Counted from the first letter of the stretch, positions 34,584-46,560 are shown. The stretch is DNA of 64,000 nucleotides from Aureobasidium sp. EXF-3400 (GCA_024195585.1 SWBL01000031.1:1-64000), one strand, 5' to 3'. Numbers and translations: made by a program. Notes: generated by a model from the sequence alone, not told the origin.

Positions 34584-37263
34584 GATGGTCGAGATTTCGT
34601 GTGTCGCGTGTGTGTAACAAAGAGGTCGTCAAAGCCGCTTGCGGAAAGAGTTTTTGTGAATAGACTTTTCGAGTCGATTTCGCGATTGTGTGTATTAACG
34701 ATTGTGTTCTAGTCGAGTTGGACGAAACACAACTGGATGCTTGATGCGATGATTCGAAGTTGAGCGAGAGTTGAATGAAAGAAGAGAAGACCTTGTTGAT
34801 TCGAGGCACCCCCGGACTTTCAAGGGAAAAAGGCTTGCGTTCGTGGCGTCAAAAGATGGCGTTTTTCGTCCTTTTGCCGTGGGGGTGGGTTTGGCTTCTG
34901 GGGTAATTCGACACGCACACAAGATCGAAACAAGTGTTTAGAACGAGAGTGAAAGACAATATGGCTCTGAATTGATTATGAAGCTGGACAAATCGATGGG
35001 GAGCCGAGTTCAATCCATGAGGTAGGCGCCCATCTTTTTGTACGTACCTCTGCCCTTTCTCTTGTTGATTGTTGCTGTGCTGGACGCCGGTTCCAAGAAC
35101 AGGACATGCATGCGCCTCTCATGCAAGCTGGCCACCTTCTCCCCGGTCGAGAGCACCACATTCAGCCGGAAACTTGACCAAAATCGTCTCGACCGCTACT
35201 TGGCCCGCATAGAGATCTACATTGTTGCAGCTGACGAGAGCCTTCCAGAACCACCATCCCCCAGTCTCTCCTCATCGTCTCCTCATCACCTCCACGAATC
35301 TTGATGCTGACAGCTGCAGTGAGGCATCTGTCAGAATGTGGAACATTTACTGCTGTTGTACCAAAAGCCTCTTTGTTTCTCTTGTCCCACGTACGAGCAG
35401 CTCTCCAGCCTAGCTGGCTTCTCACGGCACTTTAAGGATGGTGGTGGCTTACGACCACTGCCCTCGGCAACCCCAGACTCTCGGGCACGCCGCGTGTGTA
35501 TCACCAGATTGCCCCTCATGTAACCATACAAATCGGAAGTCACTATCCGTTGCATCGTTCTCTTCATTTGCTTCCGGGGATGTATGGCACCAACCGTCCA
35601 TCTCTTCAACATAGTTGTGGTTGGTATATGAAATTAAATCCTTCGCGGTGAGTAACAATAACGATATCATTTGTTTCTGCTATGTGAGTTGTGTTTTCTA
35701 AAGCTTTTACGAGTCACGAGCGTGGAAGAGTTGGCGGGGTGATGACTTGATCATCATTCTCCATTTCTGGTATCCCGGGATGAGTTTCGCAGATGTGGAG
35801 GCACCGATTTGCTTGTGCTACGGCGCGATTACAGTGCAAGTGTGGCTTGGAAGCTTCCACTACCCTGCCATGCACCGCATGTTCGAGTTCACGGGACCTT
35901 GCGTGTAAGTCAATCCAGTGAGTTCGTACGACAGCTGCCTTTTCTGCCTTATCCAGTCGGCATCAAATCCGGACCCTTCGCAAAATACACAGACAACATT
36001 GTTGTCAGCGCTCCCAAGTGACTTGAACGTTTCCTAACATACCCTTGCCCGCACGCTGCATGAACAACACATGGAAACCAACCTCCCAGGCTTTGATAAA
36101 CACAAGAGCAGCCCCGACTCCTGAAACAGTTGAGAAGACGAGGACAAGACATACTTGAATCGATTGAACTCAGTGACAACTTGTCATTTCCAGATCACGA
36201 GTCTTGACATACCAACTGCTTAGAAAAATACAGTCAGTATCAGCAAGACCGCCTGACCTTGCTGCGCCTTGTCTCACAAAAATCAGCGAAGCAATACTCA
36301 TCCAGAGATACGAGATGATCAGGCCAAAGTGGACACCTTGTCAGTGCCCTAACAGCTTGTCCTTTTCAACCATACAATACGACTTCAAGCGGAGTCGATC
36401 GTCGACGTTGCTCTTGAACGGAGCCCTTTGGTTATGCAATGTAACATCATTTGACAGTTTTCGACTCGAGTCGGCTCAAACTTTGTGGGTATAGTAGTCT
36501 TGTGAGGTACGCATGACCCCGTATTCAGATGCTCTTGATATATCAACCCCTCTGGAATGATGCAATTTGAGTCAAGAGTCGTGTGGAGCGTTCTATTTTT
36601 GGTATATACGAGGAGCTTGGCACGTCAAAAACCCTGCCAAGCTGCTGGAGAGGGCTCTTGACTTGCATCACTCACGACCGCTGCAATGAACTACGAAGGA
36701 CTAACACACCGGCCTGCTGACTTGCTATGCAAAGCCGATAGTGGATGAGGCCGGCAATAAGCTATCGATAGCGGTCACACGGTCAAGTGCAACACTAGTC
36801 TCCGACTGTAGCTATGCTTGTATGCAAAGCATTGCTCGAAATCTCAGGTAAGACAAAGGACCTCGTACAGTTTGCTGCGAACAGCTGGGAATAGTGGGAA
36901 TGATCTACTCTGCGGAGAGGTGCGGCTGCTCCATCAATTACTGATTTGCCTCGTATCATGGAAGCAAACCTCATCCACGCTTGATGCAAAGAACGCCTGA
37001 TGATCGACAAAAGTAACGACTGCATGGAGAACGAGGTCCAAGAATAGCAAAAGCTCATGAAAGCAGAGGCTATGATGCTCAACAGAGCGAAGCCAGGAGG
37101 TAAGTCGAAGGTATATAAGGATCACCTCAGTCTTGCCAGAAGACAAGAATCATCAAACAACCATCTCTTCTCTTCTACCAAGACCACCAAACCAACCAAA
37201 CACTTCAATCTTCTCTCCAAATCAACTTCCCAATCAATTCTCAAACTATCCAACACCATCAAC
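34584..37263. other. Intergenic 2.7 kb
   Basis: No convincing gene on either strand; the candidate frames are short and without family features. The left end is the promoter of the small minus-strand gene, the right end the promoter and pyrimidine-rich leader of the BYS1 gene. Confidence 0.5.
37112..37121 (+). promoter_or_regulatory. TATA box (TATATAAGGA) of the BYS1 gene
   Basis: TATATAAGGA lies 152 bases before the ATG, followed by a long C/T/A-rich leader. The same ten bases precede the GPI wall-protein gene at 57116. Confidence 0.65.
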
Positions 37264-37698
37264 ATGCACTTCGCCACCTTCACCACCGCCAGCATCCTTG
37301 CTCTCGCTTCCTCCGCTCTCGCCGGCAAGGCCGCAGTCAAGAACAACTGCCCTCAAGACGTCTACCTCACCATCACCCGCCAAGACCAATCCCATACGCA
37401 GCAAAAGCTGGCCGCCAACGGAGGCTACTACAGCGAGCAACTCCAAGGCCAGGGCAACAGCTACGGCCTGACCAAGAACTCGGACTACTACTCTGCCAAC
37501 ACTGCCAAGTTGATCTGGGGTGCTTCCGACAGTGCTGGTGTTGTTTACTACTCGCTGAACAATGTTGATGGAAACCCTTTCGATGGACAGAGTGTCAGTG
37601 TTACTGGAAACCAGCCTAACTGCCCTGCTGTTACTTCCGTGGATGGAAGCACCAAGGCTTGCTCTGATGTCAATGACTTCACCCTTACTGTCTGCTAG
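37264..37698 (+). CDS. BYS1 domain protein, secreted
   Basis: Small secreted protein of 144 residues, intronless. Signal peptide MHFATFTTASILALASSALA, then a thaumatin-like beta domain: KAAVKNNCPQDVYLTITRQD at the mature N-terminus, then WGASDSAGVVYYSLNNVDGN, and Cys pairs near NCPAVTSVDGSTKACSD and the final TVC. The family is named after the Blastomyces yeast-phase-specific protein BYS1; its biochemical role is unknown. A strong TATA box and an A/C-rich leader suggest high expression. The C-terminus is a cysteine, so it is not GPI anchored. Confidence 0.88.
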   Translation: MHFATFTTASILALASSALAGKAAVKNNCPQDVYLTITRQDQSHTQQKLAANGGYYSEQLQGQGNSYGLTKNSDYYSANTAKLIWGASDSAGVVYYSLNNVDGNPFDGQSVSVTGNQPNCPAVTSVDGSTKACSDVNDFTLTVC

Positions 37699-38009
37699 AG
37701 AGTTTGTTGCGACTAGTATATGATGGACGGTGGATGTTGAGTTGATGTAGACACTCTTTAATGTAATCACTTTCTAAACAACTGCGACTTTTGAACCTTT
37801 CTCTCTTCTCACAAAGCAAGGACTAATGTTTCCTTTCATAGCCACAGCGTTTGCACAGTTGTTCTCGGCATTGAAGCTTTATCCGCAGAGTGTCTATCAC
37901 AATGTCAGCTTTCTTGGTCACTTCTTCCACAACGAATCTTTCACTCTCACCTTCAACAACGCGACTGTCGACAGGATGGCCGATCAGGTGGGTTGGAGAT
38001 AGACTACCT
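37699..38009. other. Convergent 3' flanks
   Basis: 311 bases between the BYS1 stop and the stop of the minus-strand nuclear-type gene. No gene is seen. Confidence 0.5.
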
Positions 38010-38707
38010 CTACCCCATCTTAGGCTTCTTCGAGGGTGTTTCGTCGAGCAGAGAGGCAACGAACTCATCAGCAACCTTTTCGTTCAGATCGGCTTCATGC
38101 TCTTCCTTCTTGACCTCGGGACGGCTAGTGAAATCAAGAGGACACAGGTGTTTTCTGGCAGGATAGACCTTGGCAAGACTGTCTTTCTGGTCTTCGATGT
38201 CGCCGCTCAAGTCAATGACTTCGATGTTTTTGTTGACAGACGAAGAAGGGCCGGCAGATGCTTCTGTCTGGATGGCTGGCTTGTGTTTAAGCACGCGAGA
38301 GATGCTGGAAGAGTTCCTAGAGCGAGCCAAACTGAACGGGGAATCATGCTTGTCGTTCTTGACGGCTTTCTGGATCTTTGGAGTTCTGGTGGTCTTTGAG
38401 AGAGTATCGGCAGGAGTCTACGATGGAAGAGAAAAAAGTCAGAGCGTGGATATGGTCAACTGTCAAAACGTGGTTACCTGTTGTAGGATTGTGTTGTAGT
38501 TGCCCAGGATAGCTTCGACACTCTTTGGACGAGGACCCATAACATCGGCTAACAATGTCAGGAGAAGCAAAGTATGTACCTAATTGGGAACTTACGCCAA
38601 CGGTTGAAGATCCTTTGGGCCATTTCTGTAGTCATGACGAACCCATTGACGTGAATGACTGCAAGCAGAAGATAGATCTCTTGAATCAGATCCGCTTTGG
38701 TGGGCAT
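38010..38707 (-). CDS. Putative nuclear protein, SIM-bearing, paralogue A of a divergent pair
   Basis: 196 residues from exons 38707-38596 (112 nt), 38548-38478 (71 nt) and 38417-38010. The N-terminus IYLLLAVIHVNGFVMTTEMA-QRIFNRW is a helical domain interrupted by a phase-1 intron right after the Trp codon (TGG C|GTAAG). Exon 2 encodes ADVMGPRPKSVEAILGNYNT. Exon 3 is disordered: a Ser/Thr/basic stretch, then NIEVIDLSGDIED, a textbook SUMO-interacting pattern (VIDLS plus acids), then an acidic/Lys region and the tail DETPSKKPKMG. No known family is recognised. The plus-strand gene at 38971 shares domain order, both intron phases, exon 2 length and tail, so the two probably arose by inverted duplication. 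Confidence 0.65.
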
Positions 38708-38970
38708 AGTGGTGGGCACTAAAAAAGAAAGAAAGAAGATGTGTAGCACAGATGTAGAAGAGAAGAAACAACTCCGCGTCACCCAAATTGCAACCAGCAG
38801 AGGAGTGAGCAATTTGGAAAATGTTGAAAGTGACTCGAGTGAGTGAAAACTAATTCGTACCAGCTCACCCTTCGGAGAAGCGTAGAAAGCTCACTTTCAT
38901 CATCGAGACATAACACTCTCACACCTTCGACGATCTCTCTTTCTTCTTCCAACATAGCCTACCTATCGCG
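38708..38970. promoter_or_regulatory. Shared divergent promoter of the paralogue pair
   Basis: Only 263 bases separate the two start codons, so the pair must be driven from one bidirectional promoter. Several GAGTGAG-type direct repeats (for example GGAGTGAGCAA and CGAGTGAGTGAA around 38798-38846) are present; their role is unknown. Confidence 0.55.
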
Positions 38971-39913
38971 ATGGCCACCAAATGCGATCCAGAGAAGGAC
39001 ATCTCCTTCCTCCTTGCTGTTGCCCACAACCTGACCATCACTTCTGAGTTCGCTGATACAGCCATTGCTAATTGGCGTAAGTTTTCGAAGACTCTCTCTC
39101 TTACCAAAGACTAACGATCTCAAGCTACCGACTTGTGTTCTGCTCCTACTGATGGCGAAGATCTTGGCCGCGGTATCTACGAGATATGGCAGAAGGTAAG
39201 CAACGTCTGACCGGCCACTTGACTATCTCGATGCTGATACAGAACAGTGGATTGGCAATGAGATCGCCGCTGCCTCTGGTGCTTTAGAGAAGAAATCGGA
39301 CGGCACTTCATCAAGCAAGGCCATCATCATCGACGATAGCGACGATGAGATCGAAAACCCCAGTACCCCAATCTCCTCTTGCATCCTGCCTTGCAAATTC
39401 AGAATTCCGCCAGCTGCCAGTCTGGGTATCGACAAGGTCGTGGTGACTCCCAAGATTGGACACGACTCAAAGATCGTCGTTGATTTGGGCAAGAGCGACC
39501 ACAAGGAAAGCACACCCGCTATCGATCGCACTTGCCTTGCAACCAAGAACGATGCAGGTCTGCTTACGCCATGCAGTCTCGAGAAGGCAGGAACAACCCT
39601 CAAGAAGGCCACGAAGTTCACCAAGACTCGCGGTACCAAAGCCAGATTGTCTCGTTGCAAGAGGGATTTCGTCAGCAGCATCGAGCCTGACGAGGAAGTG
39701 ATCGAAAGTCCTTTTGCAATTGCCTCTTCCCGCAAGCGCCGCCACGGTGCTAACTACAACGACGTGCCTGCCGATGGAGCTTACGATAACTCGGACGACG
39801 GAGACTTCAGCCCTGAAGAACCCGAGGACGACAAGCGCATCGACCAAAACTTTGAAGCGAAATACCCTGTCCTCGACACCCCGTCCAAACGCCAGAAGAA
39901 GGCCAAATCCTAA
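38971..39913 (+). CDS. Putative nuclear protein, SIM-bearing, paralogue B of a divergent pair
   Basis: 280 residues from exons 38971-39076 (106 nt), 39125-39195 (71 nt) and 39248-39913. N-terminal domain KDISFLLAVAHNLTITSEFA-DTAIANW, with a phase-1 intron after the Trp codon (TGG C|GTAAG), then a second exon of exactly 71 nt ending in phase 0, then IGNEIAAASG. KAIIIDDSDDEIEN is a hydrophobic-plus-acidic SUMO-interaction-like motif. The rest is basic and disordered (LSRCKRD, SRKRRHG), with an acidic patch SDDGDFSPEEPEDDK and a tail LDTPSKRQKKAKS that matches the tail of paralogue A. The N-terminal pattern faintly recalls short Myb-like domains of fungal unknowns, but this is weak. It is likely nuclear; function unknown. 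Confidence 0.7.
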
Positions 39914-41735
39914 GCCTGTCATGTTGTCAGAAGAGTGTGCCGACGATGTAACATGACGTCTTGATTTCCCGGCAAAGAATGACGGTTGAGCGTTTGTTGG
40001 GAAGAATAATCAGGCTTTCAGCATTGTTCGACAATACAGACGCAGAACTGGAAGGCACGTATCAAGGAACGAAGCAGGATGCGATTGGTAGGACGGATTT
40101 AATTGTTGCGCTATGAAAAGAAAGATATGGACGAATGAACTGAAGATCAAGACCTACCTTGTTGTGTACACATTTCGTCAATCAATTCATCATTGACATG
40201 TAAGTGACACTGTCGTTAAGTACGACCGCAGGATGTTGAATCATACGGCCTGTGGCTTGGGAAGCCCTGTTGAGGGGTTGCCCACTTACCAGTATGCACC
40301 CTGAGGAAGCAAGTTCGGCTTTGGAATGCCTTTGCGTATTGTCGTCGAGGTCGTAGAATGTTATTGAAGAGCTTGAGGATCTGAGACGGATGTTAGTCTC
40401 TGTATAAACCTTTCATGTTGGTTGATGAGGTGGAGGAAGGTGAAAATCAGAATTAGGGAGTCTAGTCCCGTGCAAAGCTAATCCGCAGCAAAAAGAGTAC
40501 AAGTCTTTCTAGGACTGGTGCCAGCTGGTTGTCTCATCATTTGAGATGGTGAGGGGGAAGGGTAAAGAGGTAGAGGTAGGGAGTACTCACGAGAATGATG
40601 TCGTGCTAAGACTGGAGGTCGGAAGACCATGATCTTGAGGTTTCTCTCTCAGGCACTCCATTGCGAGGGAAACAAAGACCGTCGAAAGAAGATACTCGGT
40701 GCTTTTTGTCTTGCGATGTGCGTTTTTTTTTTCTCGCTTGCGATATTCAAGGCCGTGCGCGCTGACACATATGGCTTGGCGGAAGCTGTGAGATATGGAT
40801 TTCGAACAAGGATATGTCAATCCATAGAATCGATGGCCAGCAGACGCATGTCACGACGCCCATCGCAAGTGGACGTGAGCTGTCATCCTCTAAAGCCTTG
40901 GTTTTGGCTGTATCTGATTTCTCTAGTCAGCTCATGTCCAAAAACATGTTGATCAGGCAGAAAAGAGCTGATGGGTGTGTGGTGCGTCATGAAAAAATTA
41001 GAGTGTTGCGTTTTTGATCTTCATCGAAAAAAGACTCTGGGTTAAAAATGTTATAATCCTTCGCAAGGATTTGAGGGAGGGAAGATGTGCAGGTAAGAAA
41101 TCTTGACTAACCTGTCGTGTTGTTGAGAAGGCGTCGCACTAAGACTGCTGTAACTCCATCATGCTCATACCAGCCGAGATGTCAAAGATGTGAAGAAGCA
41201 GGATGGACCGCAGGTTCGCCGACGAAAGACGCGAAGAATTTTGCAAACAAGGAGATTGCCGGCGCTTTTTGACCGCGACGTCATCGCTCATTTGTTCAGG
41301 GATCCACCTGCGAGCCTCAGTCGTGCTTGTCGAATATAGCGAGGTCCTTTGCTCAGATTGTTGTTAAGCAGGAAAGAGCGAATGAAGTTCAAACCGAGTT
41401 CCAAAATTCCCCCAACCCACATCAAAACCAACTGAACGCATGACACACGCACCGTACGCAGTCTAACACGGATAACGTAGTTACGAAGAACCAACGAAAT
41501 CCAAACAAAGACAATTGCATGACGGACACGTATATCACGAGTTTATCTTCATCGTTGGTTATTGAATGAGTGATTTGAGTTGGGTATCAAGGAACTCGGG
41601 TCCGAAATCATGCCCTGTTTTCCCGCCAACAAACAGCAAATGAGAAAAAAAGCAAATCGCGTATATACAGTTTATTCGTCCGACGGCGTTCCCATAGGAA
41701 AGAATCGTGTTTTTCGTATCGCACCGTAATACCGC
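39914..41735. other. 1.8 kb without a firm gene, splice-signal ladder on the minus strand
   Basis: Between convergent 3' ends of paralogue B and the permease. No frame has recognisable homology. The minus strand shows several good donors (GTTAGT near 41112, GTGAGT at 40590, GTAAGT at 40289, GTAGGT near 40157) and acceptors with branch points (for example ACTAACATCCGTCTCAG ending at 40381). See the candidate transcript entry and finding. Confidence 0.45.
40157..41289 (-). other. Candidate spliced transcript, coding or noncoding unclear
   Basis: Reading the minus strand, an ATG at 41289 opens a 50-codon frame; an ATG at 40661 opens a frame that splices at 40590/40380 (210-nt intron) into 30 more codons to the GTAAGT donor at 40289. 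Two of three frames are open in that exon, so coding is not established. Two candidate exons share GTCG-(CA or TG)-CTAAGACTG on the plus strand (41133-41147 and 40600-40614). The 210-nt intron contains ATGATGA and, about 83 bases later, CTGA, as in C/D box snoRNAs, but a terminal stem is weak. It could be a small protein gene, a snoRNA host gene or coincidence. Confidence 0.22.
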
Positions 41736-43347
41736 TTATTTTTTGAAGTAATGGTACTCGAGATGGCGGAGAGGAATGTATGCAAGAAGGGTAAAGGCGA
41801 GGGTAAGCTCATTGGCAATATCACCACCGCTCTCACCAATGTGCTTGGCAAGAGGGCCAGTGAACCAAGTCTCAACCATGCCAAGACACCAACCAACGAC
41901 GCCAATGAGGAAAGCACCAAGGCCGGCAAAACCAATCGGCAGTCTTGAGGGAGTGTTCCAGCCGTCGAGATCGTAGTTGGCAAAGTCACCCTTACGGAAC
42001 CAGTAGTGCTCGAGGAAGACGATGACAAAGTACGAGGTACCCCAGTAACCGAGCAGAGACAGGAAGTTCTCCAGGTATTCAAGCAAGTGATCGCGACCAG
42101 CAACAGCAATAGCAGTAACGACACCAAAGACAACGAGGACCCAGAAAGTACGGGGAACCCTTGCCAAGGGACGAGCGAATTGTTGGATCGACAAGGCGCA
42201 GGAGTAGAGGTTGAGAGCGTTCATGCCGACGGCACTGAGCACAAGCAGGACCAGGATGAATTTGGCGAAACCGCGAGGGAAGAGAATCTTTTGGATCAAA
42301 TAGCCGAGACCTTCTTGGTATGTGTCGCTCCAGTCCTGGTTGACTGTCATGGCAGAACCAACACAGCATCCAAGAACCATACCAATACAGGTGGGAATAG
42401 TGATACCAAGGGTGCATAGAGTGAAGACCTTGACCTTAGAGGTGTTGATGGGGTAGTGAACGTAGTAGTCGGCAGCAATGGTAGCCCACGAGCAAGAACT
42501 GCCATAGACGACTGCGAGCAGGGAGAGAACGTTTCCAGCAAGGTTTTTGCCATGAAGTTCAGTGCCAGAGACGTTGACAGCGTGAGGAGCAGCCATGCCG
42601 TACATGATCATGAAGACAATGAAGAAGACGAGCCAAGCGTACTTCTCATAGTAAAGAATGGCCTTGAGACCGCAGAAGTTGATAACACTGCTGCAGAGAG
42701 CAATGATGACGCAACCAAGAGCAGACGACACCTTACCGTCAGAAACAGCAGCAAGAGCAAGACCTAAACGATCAGCATCTGCTTTTGGGTTAATGATCGA
42801 TGTACATACCACCAGTAATACAGCCAACAGCACTCCAGCCAGCTTGAGAGATGATGTTGAGAACAGCAATGAGCTTGGTGGGGTACCAGCCGAAACTGTA
42901 ACGAGTGATGGACATTGCACGAAGACCGGTTCCGGGACCAAGAGTAGCACACCAACCAGCAACACTGGCGCCCAGGAGGGTACCGAAAATGGTAATGACA
43001 ATGCTCTGACCAAGTGTGAGACCCCAGGTAGGACCAAGGAAACCGGTCGTCATGCAAGACAAGTTCATGATACCACCACTCCACAGCAGGGCCATGACTG
43101 CCTGGTCGTGCCACTTCTGAGGCACCTTCTCCTCAGGCAGCTTGCGGCGAATAGCCTGAGACTCAATGCCGAGCTTGCGATCGAGGGTCGCTTCCCAGCC
43201 GCATAGCGTACCGAGGATGCCACCGCTCTCCACTGGCTTCTCGTCGACAAGCTCAGTAGAGCCTTGAGAACTGCCAACATCGACGTTGACATCCTTCTCG
43301 TCAGGATGCAGCCTTCCGGCCTTCTCTTCGTCGTAGAATTCCGCCAT
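41736..43347 (-). CDS. Purine-cytosine permease (NCS1 family, FcyB/Fcy2-like)
   Basis: Proton symporter for cytosine and purines at the plasma membrane. Exons 43347-42810 and 42763-41736 with a 46-nt intron (GTATGT to TTAG) give 521 residues, normal for the family. The hydrophilic N-terminus of about 60 residues is acidic; the core starts at WHDQAVMALLWSGGIMNLSC with about 12 membrane segments. NCS1 signatures are visible: TTGFLGPTWGLTLGQS in TM1, RYSFGWYPTKLIAVLNIISQ in the loop and TM3 region, and SSCSWATIAADYYVHYP. The cytosolic C-terminus is short, ending YHYFKK. Substrate range within the Fcy-like group is inferred, not visible. Confidence 0.92.
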
Positions 43348-44918
43348 GGTTTTTCTCCTTCGTCAGTAGCCGGTTAGAATTTGCTAGCTGGAGAACGACT
43401 GCAACAAGGCAGAGGGAGAGAATGTCAATGAGGGAGACGAAGGGGAGGGGTGGAGGTCGGAAGAGGAGTGGAAGTTGAGCACACGACACGTCAAAACTGG
43501 CAGGGCATCGTCGATATTTTATTTTTGCGCGTGCGCCATCGTGAACCCCACCAACCCACCGTCGCGCCTCTGAATTTGGCAGCTCGTTATGAAACGCCAA
43601 AGAGATCTGCCGTTATCAGCTTCTGGAATCCTGCCTGGACCGTGGATCGGCCAATCAGATGTCATAGCGGGGACCTCCGTGGACCCTTATCGGATCAGCC
43701 TAGGGACTGAGCTTTCACACAAAAAAAGAGTGTGCATGTTTAGCGAGCATGTTTCTGGGAGATACAGATAGGAAACCGGCTTCCTGGGACCTATCAAGGT
43801 GCTGGAGACATGGTTGAAACGTTCTCTGCGGCTCGAGATTGGTGAGGAAGCGCTGTACGGCATGGCTGACTTCTGGAGGTTTGCTCATGGGTAGACAGCT
43901 TTTTCGATGGCTACCATCCCAAGGTTTGATATAACGTACAAAAAACGTGTTGGTGCCAAGTAAACTCAAGCCTCTCTGTTGCCGGCTTGTGTGTACTCAC
44001 AAATCAGTGTCTTCAATAAGCGACAAAAGCAAAGCGACGCAGTCATTGATGTTGGGCACGGCGGTGTCCGTCATGCTCGCTGAGATGGCCTATCTCTTCT
44101 TGGAATCAAGCAAGATATCAACATGAAGGAAGGCGTTGTAAGTGTTGTGTGCCCGCTGCATTGCCAAGTGATAAGGTGCACACAAGCCAAGGACAAGACG
44201 GCAACAGCGACTTCTTGTCTGCGCTTGGACTTTGAGACCTATTGACTTCATCTCTGCTTGAGGCAACTCGAATACCAAGATGATATCGTTTTTCTTTGGA
44301 GCTGGCGGCTTTCTCAGTAGAAGTGTTGGCATTGTACGTGGTTCGGCCATCTTGCAAGTGTTGCGGCAAGACTCCTTGCGAACAGCGTGTTATAGTCCTG
44401 GTTCAGGTTCGAGTGTCGCAAGTTGTGATACTTGCTCAGCTACCAGGAATGCCTATATCAGAGAAAGCTCTAACGTGACATTGCATTGAAAATGCCGGAC
44501 AATGGAGATTGAAGCAACCAGAGAGCGAGTCTACCAGAAAGATGAGAGAAGTGCGCACAGACCATTCATATAGAGCTCAGCTTGGACGGCAGGAACTATC
44601 GACCATGCTCACGGGTAATTGATACAGCGATGAATCTGGTAAGAGAAGGTGGAATGCTCGAACGACGCTCCACCGCTATCATAATCATGTAAAGCATCAT
44701 CCTTTCGCGGGCCTCATTGTCCGTCATGCATGGGTGGTTGCGTTACCTGCCGCATTGAGACACCGGAAGTGCTTGACTCACCGGACATATAACAAATACC
44801 TCTTGACAGGCAGAAACCCGATACTGATAACTTGGATCGAAGATACTTGTTATACAATACTACGTCTGAGTGATTTTGCAAGGGCGAGGACACTTTGGTG
44901 CCCTTATCACTTGCTAGG
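43348..44918. other. Divergent intergenic region, permease / GNAT gene
   Basis: 1.57 kb between divergent genes. No gene recognised; it should hold the promoters of both. A CATATAAC TATA-like sequence lies near 44786. Confidence 0.5.
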
Positions 44919-45643
44919 ATGGCATTCGAAATCACGCGCATGAGGGAGGACGAGATTGATGACTGGAACAAAGTGTCCTGGGATGCTTTTGCTGCAGCCG
45001 AAGATAACCTGGCAACACTTCTCTACCCTAGAGGACTAACAGAGCGCACACAAGCATACATGCACAAGAAGACTCGCGACAGCTTATCCGATTCTTCCTA
45101 CTCTTACGTCTTTGTACGAGACAGCAGCAGCAAACAAGTCTTGGCCGTTGCCTGCTGGTACTTTCAGACCAAAGACTTGAGCATGCAAGAAGTGATGGAC
45201 AAGGAAGACAAGGCGAGGAAGGAACGCGCGGAGCAGGAGCCCATCCCCGGCATCAACTTTGGCGCAATTGGCGAGTTTCGTGAAGCGCAGGCAAGGAGCA
45301 AGCAAGAGATCTTGGGCGGCAGGGCGCATGCACTGTTGAAGGTGCTTGCGACACTGCCGGCAGCTCAGCGAAAGGGAGCGGGTGCTGCTGGGCTGATCTG
45401 GGGCTTGCAGCAGGCGGACGAGTTGGGATTGCCAGCCTATCTCGAGGCTTCGGGTATGGGCAGGCCACTATATGCTAAGCATGGATTCAACGAGGTGAGT
45501 GCGATGGATCAAGTCTGGACTCGGGTGGCGAGAGCTGACGCTGGCATTGTCAGGTGTGTGAGCTGCCACTGGATACCAGCAAGCATGGCCATTCTCACAA
45601 GTGCACGCATTGGTGCATGCTCAGGGCTGCAAAAGTACGGTAG
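44919..45643 (+). CDS. GNAT-family N-acetyltransferase
   Basis: Transfers acetyl from acetyl-CoA to an amine; substrate unknown. Exons 44919-45494 and 45554-45643 (intron 59 nt, GTGAGT to TCAG) give 221 residues. The fold is visible as an N-terminal ITRMREDEIDDW start, a beta strand with VLAVACWYF, a charged loop typical of fungal members (KEDKARKERAEQEPIPG), motif A with LATLPAAQRKGAGAAGLIWG (acetyl-CoA pyrophosphate loop QRKGAG) and motif B ADELGLPAYLEASGMGRPLY. The splice restores KHGFNEVCELPLDTSKHG, the usual end of this subfamily; reading through would replace it with an unrelated 130-residue tail. Probably cytosolic. Confidence 0.85.
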
Positions 45644-46560
45644 ATCAGTGAACAAGGATACAGTATTCGGAGTGGCTCCGAATGTGCAACGAGACGACGG
45701 GCCCTGTGCGAACATGTTCTGCGTGCACATGCAGCAACTGCGAGACCCTGTGTCATATTGCACAGTTGGGTGGAGGAACGGGTGTCGGTCCGTGGCGGAC
45801 GGGTCCCAAAAAAGCACTCGGTACTTCTTGGCTTGTCGGACGCCTGCCCGCCTCCGCGCCAGGTTAGCCCGTTTTTGTAACTACAGCTTGACTTGAAAAC
45901 GTCCATTCATTCTTGCCGCTGTCCTGTATTTTGCCATCTTTGTTGATCTTCCCTCATAAACCTTGCTGATAAATACTTGGCCATGAGTCTTGTTCATCGT
46001 GCCGGGCGCTAAATCTACAGACGTCTGATTTGGGACACTTCATAGTACGGTGGATGGATAGTCATCGTTCGCAGCTCATTTGCTTATCATTTCTAACAGG
46101 TCATCTATCGTTAAATCTGGATGAAGACTTTGCCAGACCCAAGGCCTGTCCGCCTTCGAAATCCCAATATTGAAGCGTGACGTTCGACATGATCGTCTGA
46201 GCAGGGACAATAGTCAGCCGGTCTCAATGCCTTCTTCTGCTGGTTTCTTCTCGGCACAATCTCCGAGCATTTCGCGACCATCTTTGACTTTGGGTCAATA
46301 TGCGGTTACTGATATGCCTCGTAGACACAGATCATGGTCCCGAACATTCACTGGAATGATGACATGTTCTGCAGTCATGAGAGATATCTTCATTCAGATC
46401 GCCTCCTCTTTTCTTGGCCAGCTCCGAGCGCTATCTCAGATTACTCTGCAGAAGAGCATGTTTGCGCAACTCGACAATTTCGCGGGTGTCCTTTTGGTCT
46501 CACCTTCACTGTCTCTTAGCCCTTGGCAGATGGCAACATGTGGTCCATCCGCGGCGCTGT
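45644..46560. other. Convergent intergenic region
   Basis: 917 bases between the GNAT stop and the stop of the pyroglutamyl-peptidase-like gene on the other strand. No gene recognised. Confidence 0.5.

Noticed and set aside
45495..45896. Read-through extension of the GNAT protein to 45896
   Set aside because: A GTGAGT...TCAG intron at 45495-45553 restores the conserved GFNEVCELPLDT end, whereas the read-through tail has no family resemblance.
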